Assembly: GCA_011033025.1 (NCBI GenBank)
Contig: WFMF01000293.1
Coordinates: 1 to 64,000 of the forward strand
Length of the DNA stretch: 64,000 bases
Direction of reading: 5' to 3'
Source of the DNA: Beroe forskalii
Taxonomy: Eukaryota > Ctenophora > Nuda > Beroida > Beroidae
The notes below the pieces were generated by a model. It worked only from the letters and a program-made list of their open reading frames with translations. It was not told the origin of the DNA and did not search any database. The position numbers were made by a program, and so were the translations under genes. Positions 22,256-34,724 of this stretch are shown piece by piece (within the stretch, counting starts at the first letter, position 1; each line of letters opens with the position of its first letter).

Positions 22256-24250
22256 CTAATGTTTCACTTGGGACATATATCATCGTATTGTAATCAATTT
22301 CGTCAAATTGTAAACTCTGTTTCCTTATTATCATGTTTACAGTATTTGGATTTGTTACAAGCCCTTACTTTTTTCGACGCTGCTTTACTAATAATAACCC
22401 ATGTAGTATTCCGATTTTGCTTTGTAAACCATTCGGTGTGCGGTCAACTTGCACGTTGATTCATCAATGTTATAGAGATTAGGGATTAGGGACCCGTGGT
22501 TTATGAAGGTAAAACTCCGCCGATAATGCAATTATTGATGTCCCAGGCCTGAGACATGAACTGCAACTTTTAAATTTTATTAGCTATCAAATGAAGCATT
22601 TAATTCATGTAAATGTCATGTTTTATTGAATTAAATGCTTTTGGTTAAATTGCTGGTTTTTATTAAAGCGACGTATTCCATTATAATGTAGCTGATTAAA
22701 TAAATGATCAAATTTCAAATGCTATAGCCCGACATAAGATTCCAATCGTATGATTTATAAAACTATGTAAATCCATGGTGATGATACGTGACCTCACTCT
22801 CAATAGTCGTCATCGACAAGAAATAGGAGACTAGAACAGTGGGCACTGGGCAATGGTTCAACTCAAATAATGCTATATTAACTTACCTTAACATTGGAAA
22901 TATTCAGATAGTGTATCCTTAGTATAAAATAATGCACTGAATAAGTTTAACAAGTGCCCAGCATTCATTGAACTCTATAATATTTGCAATTCAATTATCG
23001 TGGAATGATGCAATGATTTAATTGTGCCTACTTTCGAAATAGCATTTACTTGTGAGTCATTGGTTTTAGGGTAATATATCATTTCCCCTTTTTTATTTCT
23101 ATATTTTCTATTTTTTAACTTATTAAAAGCTTTCTTGTTTCATAAAACTGTGGTTTTTCTTGCAAAACTGGTAACTGTAAAAAACTGCCGTTTTTACGCT
23201 GTTTGTGCTCAGCCTTTTCATGCTCTTTTCCGTTTTCTTTTCATACTTCTCAGTAAAGTTTCTCGTTTGTGTGTATGTTTGTATGTGTGTGAGAGTGTGT
23301 TTGTCAGGTTTTCTTCTATGTAACGCCTCTTTTATGTTTACATTCATTGTGACTCTTTTTTACCTTCCTGTTAATCTGATTTCATTCAGTGCTCTCCTCC
23401 CTCCGTGTTTACTTTATCTATTTTATATCTTACTTTGCGGGTGCCTAATCTCATAGACATACCACTGCGGGTGTGTAATATTCTGTTAGACTCGGTGTCT
23501 CGTGTTTTAATTTTATCCTTATACCTTTGGTTCTACGTTGTTTACTTTCCTTGTTCAGCTTGAGTTTGCTGTCATGAAGTGAGTATGAAACTTTAACCAG
23601 TTGTGAGTCGTAACCGCCACAGTTCAGTTTCTTAAAATTTAACATGCTTTTCATATATTTGAGTGATCTTATTTTGAGTTTGGTTTCAGTTCGGGATGGA
23701 TACAGTGCAATGTACTCACTGTCTGTGTCCATGGCTCCCGGGGGTGTAGGTTTTCTTGGGCTGAGGAGCCGAAAAACCGTGCGTACATTTGTGCCTCATA
23801 ATCACCCTTGCCCAACTGATGACCCTTTGTTAGCCCAGAGCACTTGTTGGTTTTTAGGCCTTAAATTATTATTAAAATCATTGAATCTCCTTTATTCATA
23901 CATTTTGACACTTGCATAAATCTATGAGCATGATATGAGCATGATGACATGAGCATGATATTAAATTGCCTTTTATTATTTTTGGATTACTAACTATAAA
24001 GACTTGGTGAACAGACTTCAGCAATTCTGTACTGTAGTTTGTAGATAAAAATATCATTCGCGACCTGACACACGCCCATGATCTGACGCCCACCATGTGC
24101 AAACTATGAGATATGGCTTACAAACACTGTGCTCCAGCCGACTCAAAATCAAACTCTTGAAAGCACTCAACTGTGCTTTTGATTTCGATGCATAGTCAAC
24201 AGAAATTGTCCCAGTTCTGTGACAGAATTGACTGAAGTTCTGCAGCTGAA
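22256..24250. other. no gene recognised
   Basis: AT-rich. A TG-rich stretch lies at 23258-23310. No frame here shows both splice sites and coding character. Confidence 0.35.
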
Positions 24251-24251
24251 A

Positions 24252-24886
24252 TACCTCAGTTCTGTGACAGAACTCTGAACCTGCCACATTTCTGTAGCAG
24301 AACCGGGAACCCAGCGCAGTTCTGTGGCAGAACCCACAGCAGTTCTGTGACAGGACCCGCAGCAGTTCTGTGACAGGACCCGCAGCAGTTCTGTGACAGG
24401 ACCCGTGATAGTTCTGTGACAGGACCCGCCACAGTTCTGTGACAGAACCCGCCACAGTTCTGTGACAGAACCCGCCACAGTTCTGTGACAACCCACAGCA
24501 TTTCTGTGACACAACCCACCACAGTTCTGTGACAGAACCCGCCACAGTTCTGTGACAGAACTCGCCTCAGTTCTGTGACAGAACCCGCCACAGTTCTGTG
24601 ACCGAACCCGCCATAGTTCTCTGACAGAACCTGCCACAGTTCTGTGACAGAACCCGCCACAGTTCTCTGACAGAACCCGCCACAGTTCTCTGACAGAACC
24701 CGCCACAGTTCTGTGACAGAACTCGCAGCAGATCTGTGACAGAACCCACCAGTTCTGTGACAGAACCCACATCATTTCTGTGACAGAACCCACCACAGTT
24801 CTGTGACAGAACCCTCAGCAGTTCTGTGACAGAACCCTCAGCAGTTCTGTGACAGAACCCGCCACAGTTCTGTGACAGAAACCGCC
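24252..24886. repeat. 23-bp minisatellite (core TTCTGTGACAGAACC)
   Basis: About 28 tandem units of 20-23 bp. Each unit contains the near-palindrome TTCTGTGACAGAA. Minus-strand frames are open through it (SVTELWRVLSQNCGG-type repeats) only because the unit has no stops. Confidence 0.9.
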
Positions 24887-25117
24887 ATTTCCTTTCATGT
24901 GTTACTTGCTGAACCACTTTAATCTTTACGTCAGACTATGCATTTCTGGAATACGTCACAGCATGTTTCATTATCACCACTATGACAGACTACATCTGTA
25001 ACCTTTATTTCTCATCAGAATTTCTATTGGCCTCTTGCTCATTTTTCTGAACATTAATCCTGTACCAAGGTACGTTATTAAGTAATTACGTATCGCATTA
25101 CACATGCCTCGTTTCAG

Positions 25118-28100
25118 GTTCTGGCTCGTGGGTGCTAACAGTACCACAGTTAGAAACTAACACCGCCAGTAGTCACCTTCTACCCTGGCGATCTCAAATA
25201 CCAATGACAGTCAGATACAAGCTGCCGTCTTCAATACAATCGTACTCAGGTATTGGATACTTTTATTACTTCACTCTAATTCTCGTGATTTCGTGAATTT
25301 TGAAATCAAACATAGCTCGAGTGATGTATTTCGATGCCTTACTTTTTGTATAATATTTTGTATAATGTATAATCTTATAATGTTTTTTGGCAAGCCACTG
25401 TCTCACAGTTTTGTACTTGTTGATGATTGTGTAACCGCCGTTCAAATGTTCAATGTGTGTATCCTAACCTACTGCAAACTCAGCTCAAAGATAATTACAT
25501 TCCCGTAACTGGTTTCAAATTCTCAAAACATTATTCAATCTCTTCTCCACTTAATTAAAGCATTTAAACCACATTTTGCATATTCTTGGAAACGCATGGA
25601 ATTCGGTGACAGGAGGCGATGTTTTACGGGACTTGTGTCAAATATGTGTCAAATGTGTGTCAAAAGTCCCATGGATGGGACGTGGCGATTTGAGGCGATA
25701 TATGACCCGAAAACGTATTATTATGATGAGATAACATATTTTAGAGTTCCTGAGTGCCAAACCAACCGCCCAACCTTCGGCCACGCCCAAATCCCACGTC
25801 CCATAAATGCTCGAAAAAAGTGTGTCAAATCTGTGTCAAGCCATGGGACGTAGCGATTTACTCAAAACGTATTATTATGATGGGAAAACACATTTTAGAG
25901 TTCCTGAGTGCCAAACCAACCATCTCCAATATTCGGCCACGCCCAAATCCCACGTCCCATAAATGCGCGAAAAGTGTGTCAAATATGTGTCATAAGTCCC
26001 ATGGATGGGACGTGGCGATTTGAGACCAGATATGCCTCCAAAACGTATTATTATGATGGGAAAACATATTTTAGAGTTCCTGAGTGCCAAACCAACCATC
26101 TCCAACTTTCGGCCACGCCCAAATGCCACGTCCCATAAATGCGCGAAAAGTGTGTCAAATATGTGTCATCAAAAGTCCCATGGATGGGTATTATCATGAT
26201 GGGAAAACATATTTTAGAGTTACTGAGTAACAAAACAACTATCCCTAAACACGCTTAAATATCACGTCCATAAATGCATGAAAATTCAAAGTCCCATGGA
26301 TGTATGCCTCAAAACATATTATTATGAGAGTTCCTGAGTGCCAAACCAACCATATCTCCAACTTTCGGCCACGCCCAAATCCCACGTCCCATAAATGCGC
26401 GAAAAGTGTGTCAAAAGTCCCATAAGCTATTGTCAAAGTCCCATGGATGGGACGTGGCGATTTGGCGATATATGACCGATTATTATGATGAGATGACATA
26501 TTTTAGAGTTACTGAGTAACAAAACAACTATCCCTAACTTTCGGCCACGCCCAAATATCACGTCCCATAAATGCGCGAAAAGTGTGTCAAAAGTCCCATG
26601 GATGGGACGTGGGATTTGGGCGTGGCCGAGGGTTGGGCGTGGTTGGTTTGGCACTCAGGAACTCTAAAATATGTTACCTCATCATAATAACACGTTTTCA
26701 GGTCATATATCGCCTCAAATCGCCACGTCCCGAAAGTTAGGGATAGTTGTTTTGTTACTCAGTAACTCTAAAATATGTCATCTCATCATAATAATACGTT
26801 TTCAGGTCATATATCGCCTCAAATCGCCACGTCCCATCCATGGGACTTTTGACACATATTTGACACACTTTTCGCACATTTATGGGACGTGGGATTTGGG
26901 TGTGGCCGAATGTTGGAGATGGTTGATTTGGCTCTCAGGAACTCTAAAATCAGTTTTCCCATCATAATAATACGTTTTGGAGGCATATCTGGTCTCAAAT
27001 CGCCACGTCCCATGGCCTGACACAGATTTGACACACTTTTGGAGCATTTATGGGACGTGGGATTTGGGCGTGGCCGAGGGTTGGGCGTGGTTGGTTTGGC
27101 ACTCAGGAACTCTAAAATATGTTATCTCATCATAATAACACCTCTTCAGGTCATATATCGCCTCAAATCGCCACGTCCCATCCATGGGACTTTTGACACC
27201 TATTTGACACACTTTTCTCGCATTTATGGGACGTGGGATTTGGGCGTGGCCGAAAGTTGGAGATGGTTGTTTGGCACACAGGAACTCTAAAATATGTTTT
27301 CCCATCATAATAATACGTTTTGGAGGCATATCTGGTCTCAAATCGCCACGTCCCATCCATGGGACTTTTGACACATATTTGACACACTTTTCGCACATTT
27401 ATGGGACGTGGGATTTGGGCGTGGCCGAAAGTTGGGGATGGTTGGTTTGGCACTCAGGAACTCTAAAATATGTTTTCACATCATAACAATACGTTTTGGA
27501 GGCATATCTGGCCTCAAATCGCCATGTCCCATGGCTTGATAGTTAATACACATTTGACGCATTTTCCTCACATACGTGAGATTTTGGCGTGGCTAAGGGT
27601 TGAGTGTTGTTAGTATGGAACTATTGGGAAGTTTTAAAATATATCGCCTCTAACTGCCACGTCCCACCTTCATGAGACTTTTGATTCCCATTTCACACAC
27701 TGTTCACGCACTTGCCACCAAAACTTTCAGTACTTGATTAGCAATGAACCTTACTTAAGCAATTAGCCACCACAGAAACATGTTTTGTATCAAGTTAAAA
27801 CGTTCGACATCATCAGGCTGAAATTGTATGTCCAACATTATTATTGCTTTCAAGCAGACATATTTGAATATTGATGGTTTTGAGGGACAATCAATATCAA
27901 AACAAAGCATTATCCATTTTGATACCCAAATTTCAAAACTGGCAGACAAAATCAATAGCTGAAATCCTACTTCGTAAACTCACAACTATAAAGGAGATAG
28001 ACAACAAGTCGGAACTGCTACTGATAGTGTGTGAACGGGATTGTGCATTGTTGATAAATTTTGCAGCGTGCTTGGGAGGAAATTGCAAATGCGCGCGCGA

Positions 28101-31100
28101 AGCGCGCGCATTTGGAGCGCTGAAATTCGCGGCGCGGCTTGACACAAGTCCCGTAAAACATGTCCTGGGTGACAGAATACCCTGAAATTGAAGATGCACT
28201 TGCTTATTACTAGGAAATTTGGACCGATTTCAGCGCGCGTCACGCGAATATAAATTGCGCGCGGCGCATTGTTTACAAGATGCTCAGCTCGCTCGATCTC
28301 AGTGAAAAAGGCTTTGATGGAGCTGATGGAGCCTAGTACTTCTCAAATAATTTGATGGACATTAAATATTTGATTCTTTTCAGAAACATCCAATCTATTC
28401 AACACGAATACCTCTTCTACATCGATAATGACACCGAACGGATTGGCAACTTGGTCAAACCTTGATGCTCCCTCAAAGGTAAAGGTTTTACTGTTTAAGC
28501 TGGTTGATATGGCAACGCATATATCTCCTATCTAATTGTTCCCGTCACTTCATATGCATTACATCCATCTAATTCACGTGCTGTCTGTATGAAGCAGTAC
28601 TGGAGTCTTTATCTATACTGGGAACTTGGCGAGAGTTGGCGTATCTTTGTGTAAATCATACATTTATTCGGATAAGTTGGGATAACCAACAAACAATTCT
28701 TGTGGTTTAGGAGGATCTTAACAACTGGATCATGTATAAATCATGTAAATCGTCCAAAGTGTTTACATCAATCGTGTTCAATCACAATTCGGATTTCTCG
28801 CTAATTGCTCTGATTAAAACATGCACTCCGGACGATAAACCCTGGTTTGAGCTCTCTCTTTGGAGGAATATAATCTCCCCATTAATCTGTATTCGTTGGA
28901 ATATAATCCCGTTAAGGGTTCATCAGATCTTACACTGTTTCAGGAGGATATAATAATCAGAGACCCCACCGTCACCAGAGAAACGTACAGAACCTTCCAG
29001 CGCGGCACACACAGGATCAAAATAACCAACAACCGGCCCAAGCCTCAAGTTACTCAGAGGATCAGGTCAGTAGGAGGAACTGTATTGTGGGGGGGGGGGG
29101 GTCAACGGTAACATGAGCTGCATTGTATTGCCAGGGCCATTTCCAGGGTCAAGTGAGCTGCATTTAAGTTGTCAAATAATGCCCAATTCATACAGATTTC
29201 ACCAAGTTTTCGGTCACAAAACCGCTCTTAGATCCTTGTGCATTCCTTGTCACTTTTCTACGCACTTCACTAATTGGTTAACAGATCAATAATACTTTAG
29301 TACTTTTGTTTTAGTTGAATGATAAATTTTCAAGGAATTATGGATCTAAGAATTTTCAGGATTTAGTTAAAGGGGCAGTCCGGGATATTTACAACTTTAG
29401 CTAAATCGGTAGTAGGGCGTGAATAAACAACAAGTAGCGGGGTCTCGCGCGTCGAAACTAATTAGATCATGCTAAAATTAGCGTATCAAATTACACCCAC
29501 AGACGCTTGAGCAGCGTCCCGGCATGGCGCGCAATACGAATAACATTGCAACAGCAATACAATTAGGGTCAGTTATGCTAACTGACATTGGAGGATTGAA
29601 AAACACACCGATGATTGGTATTAGTGCAATATAGAGTCACAGTCTTAACAATATATCTTTGTTTTAGCAGCACAGTCATTATAGTTTGGTGTCAAAAGCT
29701 GTTAATTAATGATTTACACGAGATGTCAGCCAGTAGGTACGCCAAATATCAGCTTATAGAGCTAAAGCCAGGGAAGTCAATGAGGCAATGAGGCACTAGA
29801 CTGTTATCATGATGGACTGATCGATAGTCAGATAGCAGACTGTTGTCAGAGGTTGCTACCAGGCTCCAGTGAACGGTGAAACGACAAATGTATAGTGGAC
29901 CAGTCTTTTAAGTAAGTAAGTAAAGAGCATTTCTGCTTCCAGGATAGTATCGAATTCAAATACGGCAAAATCAAAGTTCTGATCAGGCTGGTTAGTTAAT
30001 AAATATGTACTTATATTGATGCTTTGATTTTTCTTGTATCAGGTCTTGGCACAGTAAATATAACAATGGATTACAATAAAGCTTTCCTGATAAAACAGTA
30101 GTACTGTCAAGTGTCAGTAGACATCAGGATACTGCTCTGATTATAGTCAAACTTTGATAACGGGCCGGTGTTAGTGACTGAATAACCTGCTTTCAGAAAA
30201 TCTTGATAAATCAGACTGTCAGAGCAGCCTTGTTTCAGGGCACAACAAGCCGGATTCAAATTTTACCGAATCTGAGCTATTAAGTTTCACGATAGACTAT
30301 GTTATACACAGTAGACATGAGGCATTTGAAGTGTTGAATGGTTTTATGGCTGAACTGTGGCAAATTTGACTGAAAAAGGATATTCATCTACTTGAATTTA
30401 GATTTAAAAGAGCAGTTGGCAAAGATATAATTTCAGAAAAGTTTGAGAAACGGGAAACATTGGGTAGATATGTGAATAAGAGCAGTAGCTATCAAAAAGA
30501 AGCTCGGGAAAATTGCCTGAAATACTTCATGGACCACATTGGGTTCTAATTAGTGGGTTCTAAAAGTAAGTAAATTGCATGTAACAAGTAACCAATAATC
30601 ACACAACTGTCCTATGTTTGTGTAATGACTGAAAACAACACTGATAAAACAAGAAACAGTGTAGAGTGGTAAAATAACAACGAAACTACACGCAAATACA
30701 TGAAATATAAGCTGAGTGTAGCGGGCGGATGCTGCTCAAGGATCACACGCGCGAACTTCAGTGGCCAATTAGACGATGATACGATTATTTTCACTCGAAT
30801 TCCGTTTGTAGGATTAATGTTGGGCATCATACTAATGACTTAGGCGGAAGTTTAGGAATTTTAATTTTTTGCCGATATCCCGGACTGCACCTTTAATGTG
30901 AATTGTCAGCATGGGTACTTAGTTTCCCACTATTGGATGAGACGTTATCGAGTTAAGACAGGAATTATTTCCTGTTTTGACCCATGATCCTTGTCTAAAC
31001 TGCTCAGCTGTCTATCGTGATGCAATTGACCGTCGAATTTCACACTTAATGGTCAAGTACACTTTTCACCGGGCAAGCATTTATTGTAGCTCTTGCCAGC

Positions 31101-34100
31101 CGTCAATTTCTCAATTTGAGTTGCAGTTGCCACCAACTCAATAATTCATAATGTCTCATAACTTTCTCATACTGAAATAGTAGCAATACATGTTCGTGAC
31201 TGTATTAAATCATACAGGATTTAGCGCATAATTACTAGGTTATTATGTGTGTTAATAACAGCTCAAGATTATAATTACGTTGCAAGATGCCATATACGAA
31301 TGTCAAAGAATTCTCTGTCCGAATAATGAAGCATATTTTATTGACATATTATTCTTAAGAATTCGCAGAATGGTGAGAGAATTTTACAGTTGTCCGAACA
31401 ATTTCAATCTTTACAGATGGAACTTGTAATATTTCAAGTTTCAGAATAGACCGTGATTTCCATTTGTCAGTTGCTGTTCTTCAAGGAGTTTTTGTTGTAT
31501 CTGACGTTAGTTCACACGGGGGTTCGCGTACACATATTTTAGCAGCTAAAATTGAATTTTACCTCGTGAACAATTCTGAGGATTTTGTCACAAACTTCAT
31601 CACAATTCACATGTCTTTAATTAATGATGACGGTTAGAACATATGCGTTTAAAATTAGATTATACGTCATGTTTAAGCGCTTGTTCTGCGTATGTATTTG
31701 CACATGATTTGCATAAGCCATTTGCTTTCTCTGTATACTTTTAGTTACATATTTATGAACTACCAATTTTATTTGGCGGATTTGTTCGATATGTTTTTGT
31801 ATATGTTGCTGAGAGTGAGATCCCTGAGTTACCTATAAATTCGTTGAACCTGTTATTCATGTTTGATCGTTATTGATTGAAGATTTTCTGAATCTTCAGA
31901 TAACTTGGATTCTAACACAAAAATAGTAGATCTTGAGATCGTCTTGAACTAAATTCTAATGTTGACGAAAATTGGCAAGGGTTTTAAAAAATCCCTTCCG
32001 TGAGGTTTTAGAAGCCTGTTCTCACATGGCAGTTGACAGAGCATCAGTAAATTGCTTGTATTTGAAGTGCAGTCTGGTAAATACTATAATATAAGTAGTA
32101 TAATGAGTCCCACTTATGGATTAGTAAGTGACGTCATTATCATAGCTCATAATGGTGCACTGATGACGTTAAAGCTGCTATTTTAAGAACAGCATATACT
32201 TCTTAGACCCTATAAGGAAGCAACCATGTCTCGAGTACACTTGTATTGCGTGCCGCTTGCTCATAATCGATCTTCTTTATTGCACAGATCTATGTATGTA
32301 TATATATAACCTAATATATGCCTGTACGAGATATTATAGGCGGTTTATAACATGACGTCATTATCATAGCGTAACGTAGTGAGTTGATGACGATTCACCG
32401 CCTATTTGAGGCGCACAGGGTTCATTACTGCACTCTCCTATCCGAGCATTCCCATATATTCCTGCAGTGGTTGTGTCTTTGAGCTCTATTAGACTGGATC
32501 AGACTCCTGAGGGAGTAATTAGGGAATAGTTAGGGAGTAGTTAGGGAGTAATTAGGGAATAGTTAGGGACTTGTTAGTAGGAAATAGGGGTAGTAAGATA
32601 CTTATTCTTGCTTTCTCTTCTGCCCTTGGATGAGTAGATGTGTTTATTTCTACTCAACTGTAAAAAATCTGCGTTTTAGCATCATCTTCTCACTCTCTCT
32701 TATTCGAATTATGACAGAATTTGACATCGTAATCTTTTCCCCGTTTGTCCTGCGCTTTCTAAATAATCGTGATTTTATCACTGTAAAGCCGTAGTATTGA
32801 GTATATGTCGAGGATAGGTTCACGTGCCACTGTCATTTATCACGGGGTATATGACGGGATACGTACTCTTTTAATATAACCTCCGACTTTGTTCATGTTT
32901 CGCGGAATGTGACGATAATAGCGCATTTTCCGTAACATTTCTCCTCGACATACAATAATAGGCGTACTATGTCAGTCACCACTGCTTTATTATTATGCGG
33001 AATTCCTTGCGTTTGACGTTTCATTGTTGTGATGTGCATTTTGTAATGTTCTCTCAGCCAGTATATTTGAATTCAAGTTTCTTTGGTATGTGTTCTCACA
33101 GACGATTGTACAGGGTTCCTAGCTGACCAAATACGCCCTCTATTTGGACATGTCACTCTGGTAGTTTTCTCCTCTTGCCCAGTTGGAGATTTTGGACTTT
33201 TGCCAGCAGCCGCTCCGAGCTAATGAGCCACCCAGAACATCGATAAGCCGCTTCTGACGCCGCTTCACAGCTGGGAATCTGTCGTACCTCAAATATCGAC
33301 AACGGCTGCAGCAGCATCATTTGTCTGGTTGACAGCCACCAGAAAGCTCCCTCAATAATTCGGCTGTGGCTCAGTTTTGACCAGAAAACTCTCTCCCTAA
33401 CTTGGCTGTGTGACTAGCACGTGAATCCTATCTCCAGAAGATGCTGCAGGGGTACGCCGTCATGCTGATAGTCCTTGTAGTGCTGACATGCTGCGCGTTC
33501 CTACTCTGCGCGCTCACCTGGAGTCTGCGTGATAAGATAATCCTGAGACAGGCGAACCCGCAGCCCCGATTGGCTGAACGCATGGCGTGTGTCACGCGTG
33601 AGCAAAGCCAGGAGTTCAGAGAGAAGCTGAAGATGCCCAATGTGGTTGTAAGCGACCAAGTGACGGATAGGGGTGATGAAGCGGATAATACGAACAGTGT
33701 AGGTCATCAGAATATGCTGATTTTACGAGAAAATGGACCGCGGTCCCCAGCAGCCTTCCTCAAGATTCGGTCTCCAGCGTACTATTTGAAGGAAAAGCGA
33801 GGGTTTTATCTGGCGTTGGAAGAACTGGAGAATACAGACGTGAATCAGGAGATGAAAGATGGGAAGGGTCAGCAACAGAATATGATGACAATAGTTGAGG
33901 CTTGACAACATGGATAGAGCCATGACAACTAGGATAGAGACATGATTCGCGACATGTTTTGACACATGAGATCAGATTATCCGCTATCGTGCTGATTTTA
34001 CGTTATGGCCGCAAAATCTCATTTTGGCTAAGATTTTGTTATTCTATTGTGTGGCGATAATTGGCTTGTTTCATGTTACAATCGCTAGATTGCTCAATTC

Positions 34101-34619
34101 AATGAGAATCTTATGTTATCTAGGAAACTACAGAGGACTTGGCATCAAATCCCGATGCCTGTCGTTTACTGATGTTATGTGACATTAATTTATTCAGCTT
34201 GTTTTGTACTGTACATAATATGTATAGGACCTTTACTGTTCAGCCTTTCAATGATGTTTGTTTTTCTGAGTAGAATTTGGCTGAAAGATACTGAATCGGC
34301 TAAATCATGCCGATGAAATTTGTTCAAAATCTCTGAAAATTCACCCCTGGTAATTCATGGAATTTACCCGTCCCTTTCAATTCCCCATCCCTAACGAATT
34401 CCCATCCACTTACAATTTCTGTCCCCTATAACATTCCCATCCATTTGCAGACGGAAACGACGGAAAGTGCAGAAGATGTGGGACGAGCGATCCAAAGAAC
34501 GGGAAATAGCGATCATCCAGCAGCGAGATGAAAAGTACAAGACGGAGAAGAAGAGAATCCAACAGTCTGATTGGTGGGATTGGTATGTCCCCTACGATAA
34601 CAAGCCTATGCAGTTCTGA
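25118..34619 (+). CDS. unknown basic coiled-coil protein, four 3' exons
   Basis: Four exons connect in phase: 25118-25249 (phase 1-1, GSWVLTVPQLETNTASSH...), 28384-28478 (1-0, strong acceptor TTCTTTTCAG, donor AAAG|GTAAAG), 28944-29065 (0-2, acceptor TGTTTCAG, EDIIIRDPTVTRETYRTFQR) and 34451-34619 (2-stop). The last encodes RKRRKVQKMWDERSKEREIA, a charged helix, then SDWWDWYVPYDNKPMQF and TGA. The visible part is about 150 residues: a Ser/Thr/Pro-rich segment, then a basic helical end with an aromatic C-terminus. I do not recognise the family; a cytoskeletal or ciliary role would be a guess. Upstream exons are missing. Introns hold a 2.6-kb inverted-repeat element (first), a TTAA element and a nested ORF (last). 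An AATAAA follows at 34719-34724. Confidence 0.6.
25598..28180. mobile_element. 2.6-kb composite element: inverted tandem arrays with terminal inverted repeats
   Basis: The ends are inverted copies of a sequence including ATGTTTTACGGGACTTGTGT (25618-25637 forward, about 28141-28163 reverse). Inside, about 240-bp units (CCCATGGATGGGACGTGGCG ... GGCCACGCCC ... CCCATAAATGCGCGAAAAGT) run head to tail to about 26605, then the orientation flips around CCCATGGATGGG and units run in reverse to about 27720. Some units are partial. Open frames on both strands are repeat translations. The tail at about 28060-28120 holds a GCGCGCGCGAAGCGCGCGC palindrome. A transposon origin is likely from the terminal inverted repeats; the class is unclear. 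Confidence 0.65.
28944..29065 (+). CDS. exon of the 25-34.6 kb gene
   Basis: This 122-bp exon begins GAGGATATAAT after TGTTTCAG. It encodes EDIIIRDPTVTRETYRTFQR and then GTHRIKITNNRPKPQVTQRI, ending AG|GTCAGT in phase 2. The frame is also open 84 bp upstream of the acceptor, so a longer exon from about 28860 cannot be excluded. Immediately after the donor a run of about 12 G follows. Confidence 0.6.
29371..30892 (+). mobile_element. 1.5-kb TTAA-flanked element, copy 3
   Basis: TTAA flanks at 29367-29370 and 30893-30896. The left end reads AGGGGCAG instead of AGGTGCAG; otherwise it is almost identical to copies 1 and 2. It lies in the last intron of the 25-34.6 kb gene, in the sense orientation. 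Confidence 0.85.
32336..32405. repeat. 70-bp palindromic mini-element, reference copy
   Basis: Ends ATAGGCGGT / ACCGCCTAT (imperfect inner match) enclose ATGACGTCATTATCATAGCG ... GAGTTGATGACG. The core has a full CRE (TGACGTCA) joined to a GATA-type TTATCA and a second CGTCA half-site in inverse orientation. Members with recognisable ends are at 37287-37356, 43267-43331, 43434-43498, 46260-46327 and 48872-48940. Further cores lie at about 18389, 18609, 32128, 37018, 37845, 38013, 38890, 41297, 41484, 57435 and 61921. Confidence 0.75.
32511..32580. repeat. 11-bp minisatellite TTAGGGARTAG
   Basis: Six tandem TTAGGGAATAG / TTAGGGAGTAG units, reminiscent of telomere repeats but regularly 11 bp. 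Confidence 0.8.
33441..33905 (+). CDS. single-exon membrane-anchored protein nested in an intron
   Basis: A 154-codon ATG-to-TGA frame sits in a locally GC-richer patch (33180-33905). Residues about 5-30 (YAVMLIVLVVLTCCAFLLCA) form a strong membrane segment, followed by a basic stop (RDKIILRQ). This suits a type III or signal-anchor protein with a cytoplasmic polar tail (REQSQEFREKLK, acidic TDRGDEADNTNSV, then EELENTDVNQEMKDGKG). It lies on the same strand as its host gene, within the last intron. An AG just before (CTATCTCCAG) means it could instead be an alternative exon of the host. Family not recognised. Confidence 0.55.
   Translation: MLQGYAVMLIVLVVLTCCAFLLCALTWSLRDKIILRQANPQPRLAERMACVTREQSQEFREKLKMPNVVVSDQVTDRGDEADNTNSVGHQNMLILRENGPRSPAAFLKIRSPAYYLKEKRGFYLALEELENTDVNQEMKDGKGQQQNMMTIVEA
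34451..34619 (+). CDS. terminal exon of the 25-34.6 kb gene
   Basis: Acceptor CATTTGCAG, entry in phase 2, 55 codons and TGA. A lysine/arginine/glutamate helix (KMWDERSKEREIAIIQQRDE, KYKTEKKRIQQ) is followed by a tryptophan/tyrosine-rich end. A polyadenylation signal follows 100 bp on. Confidence 0.7.
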
Positions 34620-34718
34620 GAGTATTCTGAGCGAGATTGATGAGGGGATCTCTTTTCTGATATGATATGCTGTTACTTCACAAACTTTTGTTTCTTCATA
34701 TCAGATTTTATGAAGACT

Positions 34719-34724
34719 AATAAA
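34719..34724 (+). terminator. polyadenylation signal AATAAA
   Basis: Canonical hexamer 100 bp after the stop at 34617-34619. Confidence 0.6.

Larger units (their letters stand above)
30897..33180. other. intron DNA with palindromic mini-elements
   Basis: Contains two copies of the CRE-core palindrome (about 32128-32170 and 32336-32405) and a TTAGGGA-type minisatellite (32511-32580). No exon is supported. Confidence 0.4.

Noticed and set aside
24054-24917. Several 116-209 codon minus-strand frames rich in VTELWRVLSQN
   Set aside because: Translation of the 23-bp minisatellite, open in every frame for lack of stops.
25596-27486. Many 60-116 codon frames on both strands
   Set aside because: Repeat translations from the inverted tandem array.
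27871-28185. 104-codon frame partly resembling coding sequence
   Set aside because: Runs into the GCGCGC palindrome and terminal repeat of the composite element; no splice sites.
28711-28972. Open frame of about 80 codons after GTGGTTTAG
   Set aside because: No matching donor, and it overlaps the better exon at 28944 in another frame.
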